DNA of 64,000 nt, taken from assembly GCA_027605045.1 (NCBI GenBank), contig JAQFWX010000013.1, forward strand, positions 62,001 to 126,000, written 5' to 3'. The stretch's first letter is position 1. Every line of letters begins with the position of its first letter. The DNA comes from Phallus indusiatus. Lineage: Eukaryota > Basidiomycota > Agaricomycetes > Phallales > Phallaceae. Both the position numbers and the translations under genes were made by a program. The notes beneath the pieces are model-generated. The model ran no database searches and was not told the origin of the DNA. It saw nothing but the letters and a program-made list of their open reading frames with translations. Shown piece after piece: positions 26,817 to 38,835 of this stretch.

Positions 26817-26866
26817 GCGGTCTGGGAGTCTCAGCTTGGAAGTCTCAGCTGAGACTCCCAGACCGC
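26817..26866. repeat. Perfect 19-bp inverted repeat, 12-bp loop
   Basis: GCGGTCTGGGAGTCTCAGC at 26817-26835 is matched by its exact complement at 26848-26866. The DNA could form a cruciform or stable hairpin. It could be the remnant of a miniature transposon end or a transcriptional terminator; no coding gene spans it. Confidence 0.85.
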
Positions 26867-27101
26867 GCCAGGTCATCCAGGGTTGCCGAAGTACTAATCG
26901 GCGTTCATAATCGGCGGCAACGTCTTATATTATACGGCTTCATATTTTTCTTCCAACATATTGGATTCACCACTCACTCAACATTTTATGACTTATTTAA
27001 ACTTTACCTTTCAAGGTAATTCCTTACATTCGCTTGCTCATTCAAAAAGAAAAAAGTTCTAATCCAAGTGTTAGACTCTTCACCACTCATCCACTATTCT
27101 G

Positions 27102-28752
27102 ATGGAGAGTGGACTGAAGGTAACAAAACCGTCAGTCTATCTCTTTGACCAGGTTGACTACATGATCCTGACAGGGAGTGCGTCTAATGACTCATTTATT
27201 GAATTTTACTCCGACGAGACTTTCCATGTAACAACTGTGAATGACGCAAATTATACATTAACTTTTACAGGTGCTGGAGTCTTTCTTTTACCGCTTATGT
27301 AGATTCTGACCCAAACTAAATCCTTTTGAATAGGATCCAGCATAACTATATACGGGTGAGCTCTTTAATCTTTATCAAGACCTGGCTCTAATATCTACCT
27401 TTATAGTGCGAAACGACTGAACCATGGAAATTATTCCGTTTCGTTAGATGATGGGCCTTTGTTTGTCGGCGACGGAAATGGTCATGGTCAAAAGATCTTC
27501 CAGTTTCCTCTCTGGAATGCCCAAAATTTGCCCTATGAGCAGCATACCGTTGCGGTAAGAAACATAGTGACAGGTCCTTTGGGATTTCCTTTGGATGTGG
27601 ATTTCATTTCCATTGGTAGAGAAATTGGCCCTCCTGGGTAAGTTTGATCGTATGGATTTTGTATCGAATTTACTTTTTTCAGTTACACCGGCCCGATATA
27701 TAATATGACACTCGACGATGTATCCCCATTCGTTTCGTATAGCAGATCCTGGAAACTGACATCGCCCGCTAATACTTCTATGGCGTTCGGTGGAACTCTG
27801 CATAGCACCACAGAAGAGGGAGCTAGTTTGTCATTATCATTTCAAGGAAGCTCTATCGTATGTTTTTTCTTACATAACTGAACCTGAATTATGTTCTTGA
27901 ACTTGTTTCTACCATTAGGAGCTTTATGGCCTATATAATAATGCGCCGATTAAAGTCAGCCTTGATGATAACTTCCCATTTAATTTAGCCGGACCAAATG
28001 TGGATCTCGATGTCCAGCAAGAACATCCGCAGACTTTGCTCTTTTATGCAGATGGCTTAGATGAAAGTCAAACCCATAATATAACAATGACTAACAGCGT
28101 TTCAAACTTGGGAAGACCTCTTCAGTTCGATTATGCTATTGTCCGAGGTAGTCAAAGGTGAGACTCAGAAAAAAAAAGTCCCATCGTTTTCGTAACTATA
28201 CTGTTGCATAGGTTCTTCAACGATACACCACAACCAACGACAGCCAGTACACCAAGCTCTCAGACTACACTGCCAACGGGAATTCCTATTCCTGGTGCTC
28301 CTCGGTCACGACACCCAGTCGGGGATCTCGTCGGATATGTAATTGGGGGCATAGGAGGTCTCATAATTCTCCTTTTCTTCGGAATCATTTTACGTCGTCG
28401 TCGTTCTTCACTTTGCCTGCGGATGAAATTGATCCAGAAAAACCCTGGAGAAATTCCTACCGGTGGCGTGTCAGCTATATCTCCGACCGCCCACATTTAC
28501 CCAGGCTCGACAATTCGAAAAACTTGTTCTCCTCAAGTTCCGACTTTACCTACTATGGCTATGGGGATTTCTCTTAGTTCACAAGATCATTCAGTTGAAA
28601 CCACTGTGCCGCGGCTCGCCGTCGAAGTTGCGGGACCATCAACTCAACCGGAGCGAATCATCTCCCATGATTTTTCAAACTGGAGTGCGGACTTGTCTGT
28701 ATCAGGGAGCTCGCCACCGCCTTATGATGATGAGAGTTGTCCTGCTGGCTGA
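27102..28752 (+). CDS. Single-pass membrane protein with N-terminal beta-rich region
   Basis: Six exons, 27102-27270, 27334-27355, 27407-27637, 27683-27857, 27919-28157 and 28212-28752, sum to 1377 nt and 458 aa. Residues 1-300 hold two similar beta-rich segments with SITIYGAKR...YSVSLDDGP and SIELYGLYN...IKVSLDDNF, a pattern common in basidiomycete cell-surface proteins that resembles carbohydrate-binding beta sandwiches. A Ser/Thr/Pro linker precedes one transmembrane helix (VIGGIGGLIILLFFGIIL) followed by an RRRR stop-transfer run. The cytosolic tail of about 110 residues looks disordered and ends SSPPPYDDESCPAG. No signal peptide is evident at this start, so an upstream exon may be missing. 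Function unknown, perhaps a surface sensor. Confidence 0.75.
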
Positions 28753-29502
28753 CCGTCGTGACAGCTTGAACGTACCCCGCCACTGCCGAATATGTACAAT
28801 CATGTCGCCTTATTCTAGACTTTGTTTTTTTGGGGATAAACACATGAGATTATTCACTATGAAGAATCCATGCATGTAGACATACATACAAGACCGTAAA
28901 TACATAGCTTAAGCGATTTGAAGTTATATGTATATCTATGTGTATCAGCTTAAAGTCAAACTAGGCAAAAGTTTGGAACTCATTACCAAGGCGTTTTAGA
29001 GAACTTGAGTCAACTCATTGTCGTTTCCGCATGAAAAGGGAGTGAAAATAGGTATTAGTCTATCCGGTATACCATATCCATCGGAAAACCAACAAAAACT
29101 TGAAACAAATTTTACTCTGTGACTGTGACCGGGCGCGCTTTTGGCCATGCGTGCCGTTGGTTCTCTAAGCTCTAAGTATCATCATCGTTCGTTTATCGTC
29201 CTGGTTATATGTATCAGTCAATATTAAGTTTGTTATTTTTAGGTCTCTTTGCCACTATTTCTACAGATCTTAATACCCAATGTAGGAAGATGAGAAGAAA
29301 TCACGCACGGCGGGATGTTTTCTTGAGATGCACGTAATACCCATGTCCAATCGTCATGCGGGAAGTTCAAACCTATGCTGTTGGTAATTATATTATTGAT
29401 TTACATCGAAGTTTGCTAGTTAACATTTGACAATCAGTATGATATCTTGACACAAATCGTCCATCGTTAGAGGCACAACCGCAATATACTAGGTTATAGG
29501 CT
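28753..29502. other. Convergent intergenic region
   Basis: AT-rich 3' flanks of two convergent genes. No coding or RNA gene recognised. Confidence 0.4.
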
Positions 29503-30223
29503 TCAAGCATGTTTTTGAGCAGTATTGCGAACATCCTCTGCACCCTTCGCAACTTGACCAGCTGCACGCTCTTTTCCTTCTTCGGTTTTATCTTTTCCCC
29601 ACGAAAACCAACCGCTAGTCGCTTCTTTTGCTTTGTGGGCCTCACGCTCTGCTTCCCTCTTTGCCTCATCTGTGTAACTCCCGATCGTATTCTTTGCGCT
29701 TGTTAAACGCTCTTCCGTACCAACTTTAACGTCTCTAACGGCACTCTTCGTTTTGTCCAGGATAGATTCCCCGGACGCTTTAACCTTGTCTGCATCATGT
29801 TCGGCACGAGCCTATCCCAACGGCAAAAGGCAAAAGGGTTGACCATTTGAACAAAACGCAATGCTTGACAAAGCGCACGTACCTTCACATCCCTAGCAGC
29901 TGCTTCACTTTTCGCCTTTGTCACATCTCGAAGGTCTTGCGCTTCTTTCTTGACATCATCCATAGATGGCGGCTTCTCTCTCCTTGTCATATAATACCCT
30001 ATCCCTGCGAGAACGGCAACTCCGCCAACTAGTAAAGCGGTGTTACCACCAGCTGCCGCAGCTGTCTCTTTTTTGTCTCCACTTGATGGAGGTACGGTTG
30101 TCATATTCCGTCTCTGAGAAAACGAAAAATACATATGGGTTTTGACATAGCAAAAGAATGGAAACTTACGGCGACGACAGCTGAGCGGGCAGCAATTCTT
30201 GGGGTAAGTAGTCTTTGATACAT
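29503..30223 (-). CDS. Small protein with membrane segment and charged helical region
   Basis: Three exons, complement(join(29503..29811,29883..30113,30170..30223)), sum to 594 nt and 197 aa. The N-terminus MYQRLLTPRIAARSAVVARR is rich in Arg and hydroxyl residues with no acid, a likely mitochondrial presequence. A transmembrane helix (ALLVGGVAVLAGIGYYMT) follows at about residues 44-61. The rest is a long, highly charged amphipathic helix rich in Ala, Lys and Glu (KKEAQDLRDVTKAKSEAAAR, KREAEREAHKAKEA), resembling LEA-type stress proteins. I infer a mitochondrial inner-membrane protein with a stress-protective or structural role. The minus-strand gene has a TGACGTCA site about 110 bp upstream. 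The exact family is not recognised. Confidence 0.8.
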
Positions 30224-30333
30224 GGTGGTCGTGAAAAGTTTGTTGAACGGCTGGTGAAACAGATTGAGGAAAAGGAAAAGAAGACTGCATCCGCACGCTT
30301 TATCCTCACTCCGGTAATGACGATGTCATGGAA

Positions 30334-30341
30334 TGACGTCA
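30334..30341. promoter_or_regulatory. TGACGTCA (CRE/ATF-type) site
   Basis: A perfect 8-bp CRE palindrome lies 111 bp upstream of the ATG of the minus-strand gene at 30223. Fungal ATF/CREB-type bZIP factors bind this sequence in stress responses. Its use here is inferred. Confidence 0.45.
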
Positions 30342-30691
30342 CTCACGTATTCGTTGTGTTCCCACGTGACGACAGTTGGATCACGAGCGTCTAGTGCAAT
30401 TGCTCCCGCGAACTTGTTGCTTGCTTGTCGCTCGGTTTGCTATTCGTTTTACCTCATTTTCCAAGTGTTACATGATTTGATACCTCACTTTGGTGGGTTT
30501 AATTTCACTTGGAAGAATCTCGTGCCAGCGACCACGTACGTCCTAGGGTATGTCATCTTATTTATCATCTAATTGGTTTGTCTTTGGAGTTTATTGTTAA
30601 TTGTCAGGTGGATTGTAAGATAATGCAACATGCTGTGCTGACTATTCCTCGGCCTCATGGCCTCGTCGGATGACTTTTGTGTATTTTGAGA

Positions 30692-30710
30692 GTCACGCAT
30701 TTCGCGTGAC
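30692..30710. promoter_or_regulatory. Array palindrome upstream of Fe2OG-A
   Basis: GTCACGC-ATTTC-GCGTGAC, ending 72 bp before the ATG at 30783. Variant of the palindrome found before every complete plus-strand copy of the array; this copy has TTTCGCG where the others have TTACGCG. Confidence 0.75.
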
Positions 30711-30782
30711 AACGCGATTGTTTCTTTCTTTTCATTCATCTCACCCAATATCTTATCAAAACCAAAAGCGGACAGTGGATAA

Positions 30783-33700
30783 ATGGCTAACACAAATAAT
30801 ACTGAGCTGGCGAAGAAGGCTCTCATGGTGAGTTGTCCGATAGCATCGTATTTAGAGTTTTGATACATTTGTTCTACTATACAATAGGAGGGTTTAAACG
30901 GCGCGTTGGATACTCTATTTGCATTCGAAGGAAGTTTCGCTTTTTTGACAAGAATGTCAGAGGCGGCAAATCCTTGCCTGGATATTGGTGGTATTGGCTT
31001 AATCGGGCTACCTCTTTCTGGTGACAGCAATTTGATCATCAAAAGCTCAGTTGAAACAAAGACTCTGTCTAACAAAGAAGCTCATACATGGAAGATTGAA
31101 CCTCAAAAAGTCTCCTTTCAGAACAAAGAATGGGAGACCTTCATCCATTCTACGGCTATAAATGTGGTTTGTCCTGGATTAGGGATTCAAGCAGATAAAA
31201 CGCGATTTGAATGCCGATTGCATAAGCTTCTTCTCTACGGACCCGGATCTCGGTGAGTTCGTCATGTTCTTTCATCGCTTCCGGCGCTTATCGCGAACAT
31301 CGTTACAAGCCCTCTTCATCAAGAGTAAGCCTCAGTTATGATCACTCCATTTATTCCTAATTATTTCTCAGAAACCAAAGGGCTGATGGAGTGTTCGCAA
31401 CAATGATGGTCGTACTTCCTTCGACCAACACAGGTGGCCAAATTCGTCTGTCACATGGCAAGCAATCCACGACGCTCGACCTCTCTCAAGACTCTATCGC
31501 ATCTACGTTCATATTAGCTTGGTATACCGATGTCCGTCAAAAAGCGAGGCCCATTGCTTCGGGCTATCGCCTCGTCCTTGTTTACAATCTCGTCCATGAA
31601 TCAAACCCCGTCGATATCCCTAGTGTCTCGCATCTGGATCATTCAGCTCAACATCTGTGCAAGATCCTAAGAACGTGGAAGAAAGGCGTATATGAGACGT
31701 TACCTCAGGGCTTCTTTGTCGCATACCTTCTTAAGCGCCTACACAGTGAACACGAGCTGGATACAATGTCTTTGAATGGCGTCGATGCACACAAGATCTC
31801 GCTTTTACGTGACATCGCGAAGGAGCTAGGGTATACCATCTGCCTAGGCAACCTAACGGTCGAGATAACTGGGGATGCAAGTTACTCTGGTATCGGCATT
31901 AGCAGGCTGCATAAGAAGGGATGCTGTTCAGGTCCAGGCGGCGTCTGCACTTACGGCGGCTGTGCCAGCAATGTTTTCATTAAGGGGACTTACGATACTC
32001 AAATGAGTATCTCCAATGTTGTTGATTTAAATGGAGTACGAGTTCTCAACAATGATTTAGTGATCGACAACAAGGAATCTCTCATTCCGGCGACTTTTCT
32101 CAACGATCTCGAGCCTGACAGGAAAGAACATAGTGGTTACACGGATAGCGTACGTGCTACTAGCTTTTTTTTCGACTTTTTGTTATGTTATCTAATGCCC
32201 TTTTTGTAATTCAGTCCGCAGGCACATTGCGTTGTTGTAAGTCATAAATGTGTTAAACTTCACAAGATCTAGATTAATAGCAATCATAGGGTTTTGTCGC
32301 ACAGTCATCATTCTGATTCAGGAGCAAGATTCCCTCGATGTGTATTGTTCAAAACACGCTGACGGTTTCGATTATGGGTCAAACCGCTTGGAGAAGTGTA
32401 ATAATACGCTCGCATATACTATGATCAGAAATCTTCGATCTCTGCCGAAAGAGAATGACAGTGGTGATGCAGGCCGAGAACATCGAATCGCTGATAATGT
32501 AAAGTTCATGGTTGATTATGCATTAAGGTGGGAAGATTCCGAAATCTGGTCGGCGACTATGCAACATGCGGGCGGACTATACCTCAAAACTTTCGGCACA
32601 GATACTTATTTTGAAGGATGGGATAAACTCGTGCTTTCCAAGATTGACCAAGGGTATGTTACGACTTTCTATCAGAAAAACGCTTCGGAAAGTAGCACTT
32701 CACGGATTGCTTACTATCATTTTTAGGCTTGAGTGTACTATTTCGAAAACGTCCCAACTGTCAGAACGCTTGGACTTTATTTATGCTATTCATGCGCATG
32801 CCACCTATGCTGATAATCTCGTCTCGGAAGATTATTACCGAAAGAAAGTGATTACTGCGCTATCAGGGTACGAATTGGGCTCTCACCCCGACGATGTTGA
32901 TGCACTCCTCCATTTGTGTCAAAAACGGGGTTTTGGTTTTGTGTATGACGTGTAATATTTTTGTTTTCTTGACCTTGTGCGCTGCTTGATTTTTTTTTGT
33001 CGTATCATCTCTAGATTGAAATCTACCAATTCAAACAACAAGAAATGGGTCTCTTTCGATTTTTGGCTTAGTCTGGTTCGGTGTATAGTAGAGAAAAAAG
33101 GTACCCTTCGTGGATCCCGTACTGACGACGACACTGCTAGAGAGGCCACACAACCTCAACATGATCTTTCTTCGAAATTACGTTCAGGATCAGGAGAATC
33201 AGAATTTGGTTTGGTAGTGAAGCACTGTCTGGATATCGTCAGTTTTCGATGGAATGTCCTGAAGAATGAAGAAGTTGAAGCGGGAAAATTCAAGCGCTTG
33301 GTCCAAATTTTGGATGTCTGTTGTCTGGCCGGTTATCTCGAACCATGTCATCGTCTCCTCGATTCTGTCCGGAGGATAGATTCCCTTGCCCGCACTGACC
33401 TTTTGCCCGCTCGATATGAATCTCTTTATATGCCGCTTGTTCTTGAGTTAACTGGTATTTTAAGGAAGTACAATATCGCTTTCACGTCTCCACCTTTCGA
33501 CGCCTTTTTGAAGTGGATTGTTGTATCATATTGTCAGTATATTCTCGGAACGAGCCGATCACTCACGGAAGAGGTAGCAAAGCAACAAAAGATTGGATGC
33601 GGAAATGTTGAATGTTCCAATGGCTGTCCTGAACTAAACTGCTTCATGGTAGATATTGACCTGCAAGAGAAGGAATTTTCGGTGGAGAAATCTAAACGCA

Positions 33701-34140
33701 AACATATGGTGGTATCCCTCAACTCGTTCTTGGTGACCCGTACGAAGCGTTGTACTTGGAAAACTCTACGAAATGGGAGAACGCACGTGCTTAAAGTCAC
33801 TAAAAGTGCTGATTATTTTGCGAAAATGAGCTGGGAAGGGAGGAAAGCGGCTGCGTCGAGCTTTCTAAAGTCTTTTGGGGATGACAGATTTTTGGAAGAG
33901 CTTCAAGAAACGCTTCCGACCGATGTTTCAGCCGCTTTGAAAGATGTCATAGCGTATCAACCTCCCCAACAGCACACGCAACTTCCTCATACAACCACTC
34001 CGCTAACTTCCTCGATCCAGAATTCTATTGACAAGACTTCTCATCAAGCCGCCGGGGAGTCAAATAGGGACAAAAAGCGGAAGAGGCCTTACAAGAACCG
34101 ATCGAACAAAATCGCCGAATCTACGAAGGAGAATCGTTGA
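30783..34140 (+). CDS. Fe(II)/2OG oxygenase-like protein Fe2OG-A, ligand-altered
   Basis: Eight exons: 30783-30827, 30888-31252, 31310-31324, 31372-32149, 32215-32236, 32290-32653, 32727-32951, 33015-34140. They sum to 2940 nt and 979 aa. The N-terminal half is a fungal 2OG-Fe(II) oxygenase domain: GIGLIGLPL, WKIEPQKVSFQN, LLLYGPG, the microexon 31310-31324, then VFATMMVVLPSTNTGGQIRL and SGYRLVLVYNLV. In the normal family the metal is held by H-x-D...H and 2-oxoglutarate by the Arg of GYRL. Here the first motif is HQE and the second His is replaced by Gln (DVRQKARP), so normal catalysis is doubtful. The C-terminal half carries a variant Cys block (GCGNVECSNGCPEL) and a basic tail (KKRKRPYKN). 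First plus-strand copy of the array. Confidence 0.85.
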
Positions 34141-34440
34141 ATATTTTTACGTCGAAATATCTGATTTTCTAGTGTCATTTGCTTTTATTTTTTTTTTACG
34201 AGAGTACTACCAGTATGAACTTTGTAATTTTTTTGCCAAGACCCGGACGCGTATGATAGTTATACTACACTAATCACGATTATAATATGTATCTTCAAAG
34301 CCTCTCAGTGATTTTTTACAATATTATATTCGATATGTTATTTTTTGCTCAAACGTTCAAAACACATTGAATATGATCGTGGTAGAAACCAATGCCTGAT
34401 GTCAGTTCAATTATGGCTCAATATAATAAGCCGTCCAGAG

Positions 34441-35065
34441 GAACGTAAAAATGGGCTTGGCTATTATATTCAAAGAATATCTGCCAAAAGAGAATGACGA
34501 ACGGAGTATAGATCCAGGACAACGAATTGCTGATAATGCAAAGATGATGATTGATTATGACATTGTACTGAGGTGAAAGGATTCTTAAATGTGGTCGACG
34601 ATGTAAAACATGAACCGCACAATTACCCGCGTGGATATCTATGAAAGATAAGATAAACTTGCGAAATTGATCAAGGATATGAAGATGGAAACCGGCGATA
34701 AGCCAGTCGATTAAAAGGTTTTACAAAGTACCGCTGTAGAGTTTCCCAGCAGGCTGAGAGCATATATGCGCATTATTTACTTATTTTTCGCATTTTATTT
34801 TCATTCTGTTATTACTTTAATTGACCTAAATAGCTAGGACACATAGTCAGGACAGGGTGTTAAATGTCCCGATGGCTGCTTGTTCCTGAATTAACTGGTA
34901 TTCTAAGGAAGCACAATATTACTCTCACGCCCCCGCCTTTCGAGATCTTTTCGAGATAGCTTGTTGAATCATATTGTCATTGTACATGTATTTTCCGAAC
35001 AAGTCGATCACTCAAGTATTCACGGCACGTGCACGGGAAAAGGTACAAAGCGACAAAAGATTAGA
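34441..35065 (+). pseudogene. Decayed Fe2OG array copy between A and B
   Basis: 34480-34720 aligns with the central part of Fe2OG-A (CCAAAAGAGAATGAC, CGAATTGCTGATAATG, GATGATTGATTATG) but has a stop where A reads RWEDS and further breaks. 34870-35065 aligns with the C-terminal exon of A (TTAACTGGTATTCTAAGGAA; then the CAAAAGATT...GGATGC region). Both ends and the catalytic region are gone. It is closest to Fe2OG-A and is not expected to make a protein. Confidence 0.8.
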
Positions 35066-35239
35066 TATCAAGACACGGACGGTGAACAATCTGTACTACA
35101 CCAGTCACGATTATATGATGTGCCTTTAAGGCTTCTCTGCGATTTATTTTACAATATGATATCCGATATTTTTGAGTCATTTACACTACGCGACGGCAAA
35201 TTGACGGCAAAAACTGACGCCTATCCATACTTTGGACTA

Positions 35240-35259
35240 GTCACGCCATTACGCGTGAC
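35240..35259. promoter_or_regulatory. Array palindrome upstream of Fe2OG-B
   Basis: GTCACGC-CATTAC-GCGTGAC, ending 71 bp before the ATG at 35331. Contains ACGCGT. Confidence 0.75.
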
Positions 35260-35330
35260 AACAAGCTTTTTCGATTTTCTCTTCGTCTCACGTACCAGTG
35301 TCTTGTTGATTAGAAGTCAATTATTGACAA

Positions 35331-38300
35331 ATGAGATCCTTGAACCCCGTCCAGTCACTTAAAAAGAACCACGAAGAGCGTAAGACAAACAATATACCAG
35401 AAGGTACCCTCGTGGTAAGTTATCTTTGATCCAAATCGTATATACATGAGTTTGAACGTGTTCTGCTATAACGAATAGAATGATTTAGAGGATGCTTTAA
35501 GCAGTCGGTTTTCATTTGACGGGAGCTTTGCTTTTGCGATCAGAGTCGGACACGCACAAAACCCTTGCTTGCATATTGATGGCGTTGGCTTGATCGGGTT
35601 ACCACTTTCGGACCGCGACGCGAGGTCGATCATTGGATGCTTGGCTCCAACGTCACATGGAGATAGTGTAAATGCTCTGGTTAGCGAAGACGTTGGCGGC
35701 GCATGGGAGATTGAGCCTCAAAAAGTCACATTTTGGAATAAAGATTGGGAAGGGTTCATCTATACCCAGACCGTGCAGACTGTTTGCCGCGGGTTAGGAA
35801 TTCAACAAGGTCAAATTCTCCCTCGGTGCGACCTGCATAATGTGCATCTTTATGGTCCCGGATCCCAGTGAGCTCCCTATGTTCTTTTTATTCGAGATAT
35901 CCTCGTTCTTAACATTATTTCAAGCTCTTTCCCCCATCAACCGTAAGCAGCAACTCCGATTAACTCATCTTTATATTCAATTTCTCCTTAGAAGTCAAAA
36001 GACGGATGGTATCTTTGCCACAATGACCGTCTTCCTTCCTTCGGTTTACACGGGTGGCCAAATTTCTATGTCTCACGATGCGAATCACAAGATGTTCGAT
36101 TTTTCTCAAGACTCTATTGTATACACCTCCATATTAGCCCGGTATATCGATGTTGACTATGAAGTAAAGCCAGTTCATTCAGGCTATTGTCTCGCTCTCT
36201 CATACAACCTCATTCATGTATCCCCCACCGCTTCAAAACCGATTGTCTCTCAACTAGAACGTCCAGCTCAAAATCTTCGTAGAATTTTGAGGGGGTGGAA
36301 TGAAGGCGTGTACAAAACGTTGCCCCGGGACTCTTTTGTGGCCTATATTCTCGAGCACCAGTACAGCAAACAGGAGTTGCTTACCGGCATGACGTCCTTG
36401 AAGGGCATTGATGCACACAAAATCATATGTTTGCATACCGTCGCGGAGGAGCTAGGATTTACTGTCTGTCTAGGCAGCCTAAATTGTACAGTAATGGGGG
36501 AGGCGAATGACCATCGTAACAAAAACTATTATTCAGATTCAGGTGACTCCGACATTGATGTTGCCGACAATCTTTCTATGATAGGGATTGACGAAACTGA
36601 GATGGAGATATCCTTCCTCGTGAATTTATACGGAAAACCGATTCTTAAAGATAAGTTATACGTTAGCGATGAATCCGTGATTCCAGAGAAATTCTTCGAA
36701 AACACTGAACCTGACGAGAAAGACTACGATACTGAGCGTGACGTAAGTTTTGTTTCACCCGATCGAATCTTCGTTTATCGTCGTGACTGAATCACATTCT
36801 CTTCAAGGGTTTTTTGTCTAAAAGGATATTGTCTTGGTGTAAGCCATAGTAGCGTTCGTTACACGGCGACTAAACTTGGACTAAACTAAAATCATAGCGT
36901 ACCGTCGCACGGTCGTCCTTTTAATTAGGGAAGAAGATACTCTGGACGTCTTTTTTTCGGATTATGTTGATGGTTTCGACTATGGGCTAAGCCGCTTATC
37001 AAGAGAGTCAAATAACGCGTGTCCCACTCAAACGGATAAAAAGATCGCATATGCCATGATCAGAAACCTTGAATCTCAGTTGAGAAGTAGTGCCCATAGC
37101 CCTATTGATCCAACGCAACGCATTGTTCAAAATTCAAAAATCATGATCGATTATGCATTGGCGTGGAACGATTTTGAGATGTGGTTGGCGATCATGAAGT
37201 GTGTTCGGGGCACACAATATCTGGAGGTTTTTGGCACAGATCTCTATTTGGAAGCATGGGATAGATTCTCTAAAATTGAGCAAGGGTATTTTGTGATGAT
37301 TTCATATGAGAAAACACCAACGACTCAATAATACCGCTTACTTTTACAGGTCCGCGGATGCTATTATTATGCAAATAACCCAACTTCGAAAACGTCTGAA
37401 ATTTATTGATGTTATTCGAGAACGTTCTGCCAGGGTCAATGAAACCATCTCGGAAGATTGGTACAAACAGAGATTAACTAACGCCCTGTCCACATTTCAA
37501 ATATCTTCCTGTTCTGACGATGTTGATGCACTCATCCATGTGATTTCAACATGGGGCTTGGGTCTTGTATTCGAAAAGTATGTACTGTTCTTCTCAACAT
37601 TAGCTTTCCCTTGACGTATTCTCCTAGAGTGATATCCAATGGGCCAGAAACGGGACTCTTTCGATTTTTGGCTTCAGCTGACTCGATCCTTGGTTGAACT
37701 TGAGAAGAAAACTAGTTTCTGTGTGCCCCGGGTTAATAACGCCGGTGACGACGGCGGAAAAATTCCCCAGCCTCAACAGGTTGCTTCAGGAAAATTGTGT
37801 CTAGAATCAGAATTCAATGCGGTATTGAGCTATTGTCTCAATACCATGGCTCCGCAATGGAACGATGTGCGCCCGAGCATCCGGACCGACATTCATACCC
37901 CTACAGACGATGGTGAAGTACAAACTGAGAGCATAGAGCGCATTATTCAAATTTTGGATGTCTGCTTTTTGGCTGGATGTCTGGAACCATGTCGACAAGT
38001 TCTCGAATCTGTTCTGACGATAGATCCCGGGAACGCTGGGGTTAGCACTGACATTCTTCCCTCACGATTCAAGTCTCTTTACGTTCCTCTTGTTCCTAAA
38101 TTCATGGATCTCCTGCGAAAACACGACGTCGCTCTTACGGTCTCGCCTTTCGATTCGTTCTCGAGAAACCTTATCCGATTATATCTTCAGTATATTCTCG
38201 GAGCGAGCCAATCGCTTACGCCCGAAGTAACAAAGCATCAAAAGGTTGGATGCGCCAGAACTTGTAAAGACTGTCTTGAATTGGACCGTTTCATGATGGA

Positions 38301-38835
38301 CATCAACTCGAAAGTAATCATCTTTCGAATGAGTCCACCTCGTCGCCTTCACTTGGAGGAACGCCTATCCCAAACATGTCTGAAGCGTTGTGATTTGATT
38401 ACTACTCGAGATTGGGGGCTTCAGGTCACTAAAAAGAAAGACTATCTTGCAAGCATGAGTTGGGAGGGAAGGAGAGCGGCTGCGTTGGCATTTTTAGGTT
38501 CTTTCGGGAGCGATATCATTTTACAGGAAATTATGGGACCGGCATGGGATGATGCTTTAGCCGCTTTGCAAGGCGTCAGGCCGTTTGGTTCCTATGTTAA
38601 TTGTCTTAATCGTGTGACGACATCGTCATCACAAGTCGCACCACACCCTTTTCACGGTACAGTCAATACCCTCCCTGCTCGGCCTCGGAATTCCGATCCA
38701 AATCTAGTGCAAGGGTACCAAGTACTTCAATCCCATACACAGGCCCCTAATGGGGACGACAGGCTGAACAAGAAACGGAAACGGTCATACGAGTCTAAGC
38801 GAGATGAAACCATCGCTTTCACAAAGGAGCTTTAG
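35331..38835 (+). CDS. Fe2OG-B, ligand-altered and probably frameshifted
   Basis: Exons 35331-35414, 35479-35867, 35925-35942 (18-nt microexon), 35992-36742, 36808-36838, 36898-37285, 37350-37577 and 37628-38835. All join in frame up to the last. The last exon has 11 nt before the conserved block where its paralogues have 13, so as spliced here the reading frame shifts and soon meets a stop. From 37639 the exon itself is open to 38835 (399 codons). The oxygenase core is also damaged: the microexon gives HQP instead of HxD, the second His is Tyr (DVDYEVKP) and the 2OG-binding Arg is Cys (SGYCL). The fifth exon is 31 nt instead of the usual 22. The tail NKKRKRSYE keeps a basic patch but no VIDLT motif. 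Likely inactive. Confidence 0.75.

Larger units (their letters stand above)
25474..27101. other. Intergenic with a GC-rich block
   Basis: The segment around 25920-26640 is more GC-rich than its surroundings and has open frames of 70-94 codons in several frames on both strands (for example 26003-26281 minus, 26360-26644 plus). None is recognisable and none has convincing splice partners. A trinucleotide repeat and a perfect inverted repeat in this stretch are listed separately. It may be a decayed gene or insertion. Confidence 0.4.
34141..35330. other. Spacer between Fe2OG-A and Fe2OG-B with relic and repeated 3' flank
   Basis: Holds a decayed array copy at 34441-35065. It also holds two versions of the same 3' flank: 34255-34345 and 35090-35180 both read TACAC...CACGATTATA...TTTTACAATAT. 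This shows the relic once had its own downstream region. The promoter palindrome of Fe2OG-B follows at 35240. Confidence 0.6.
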
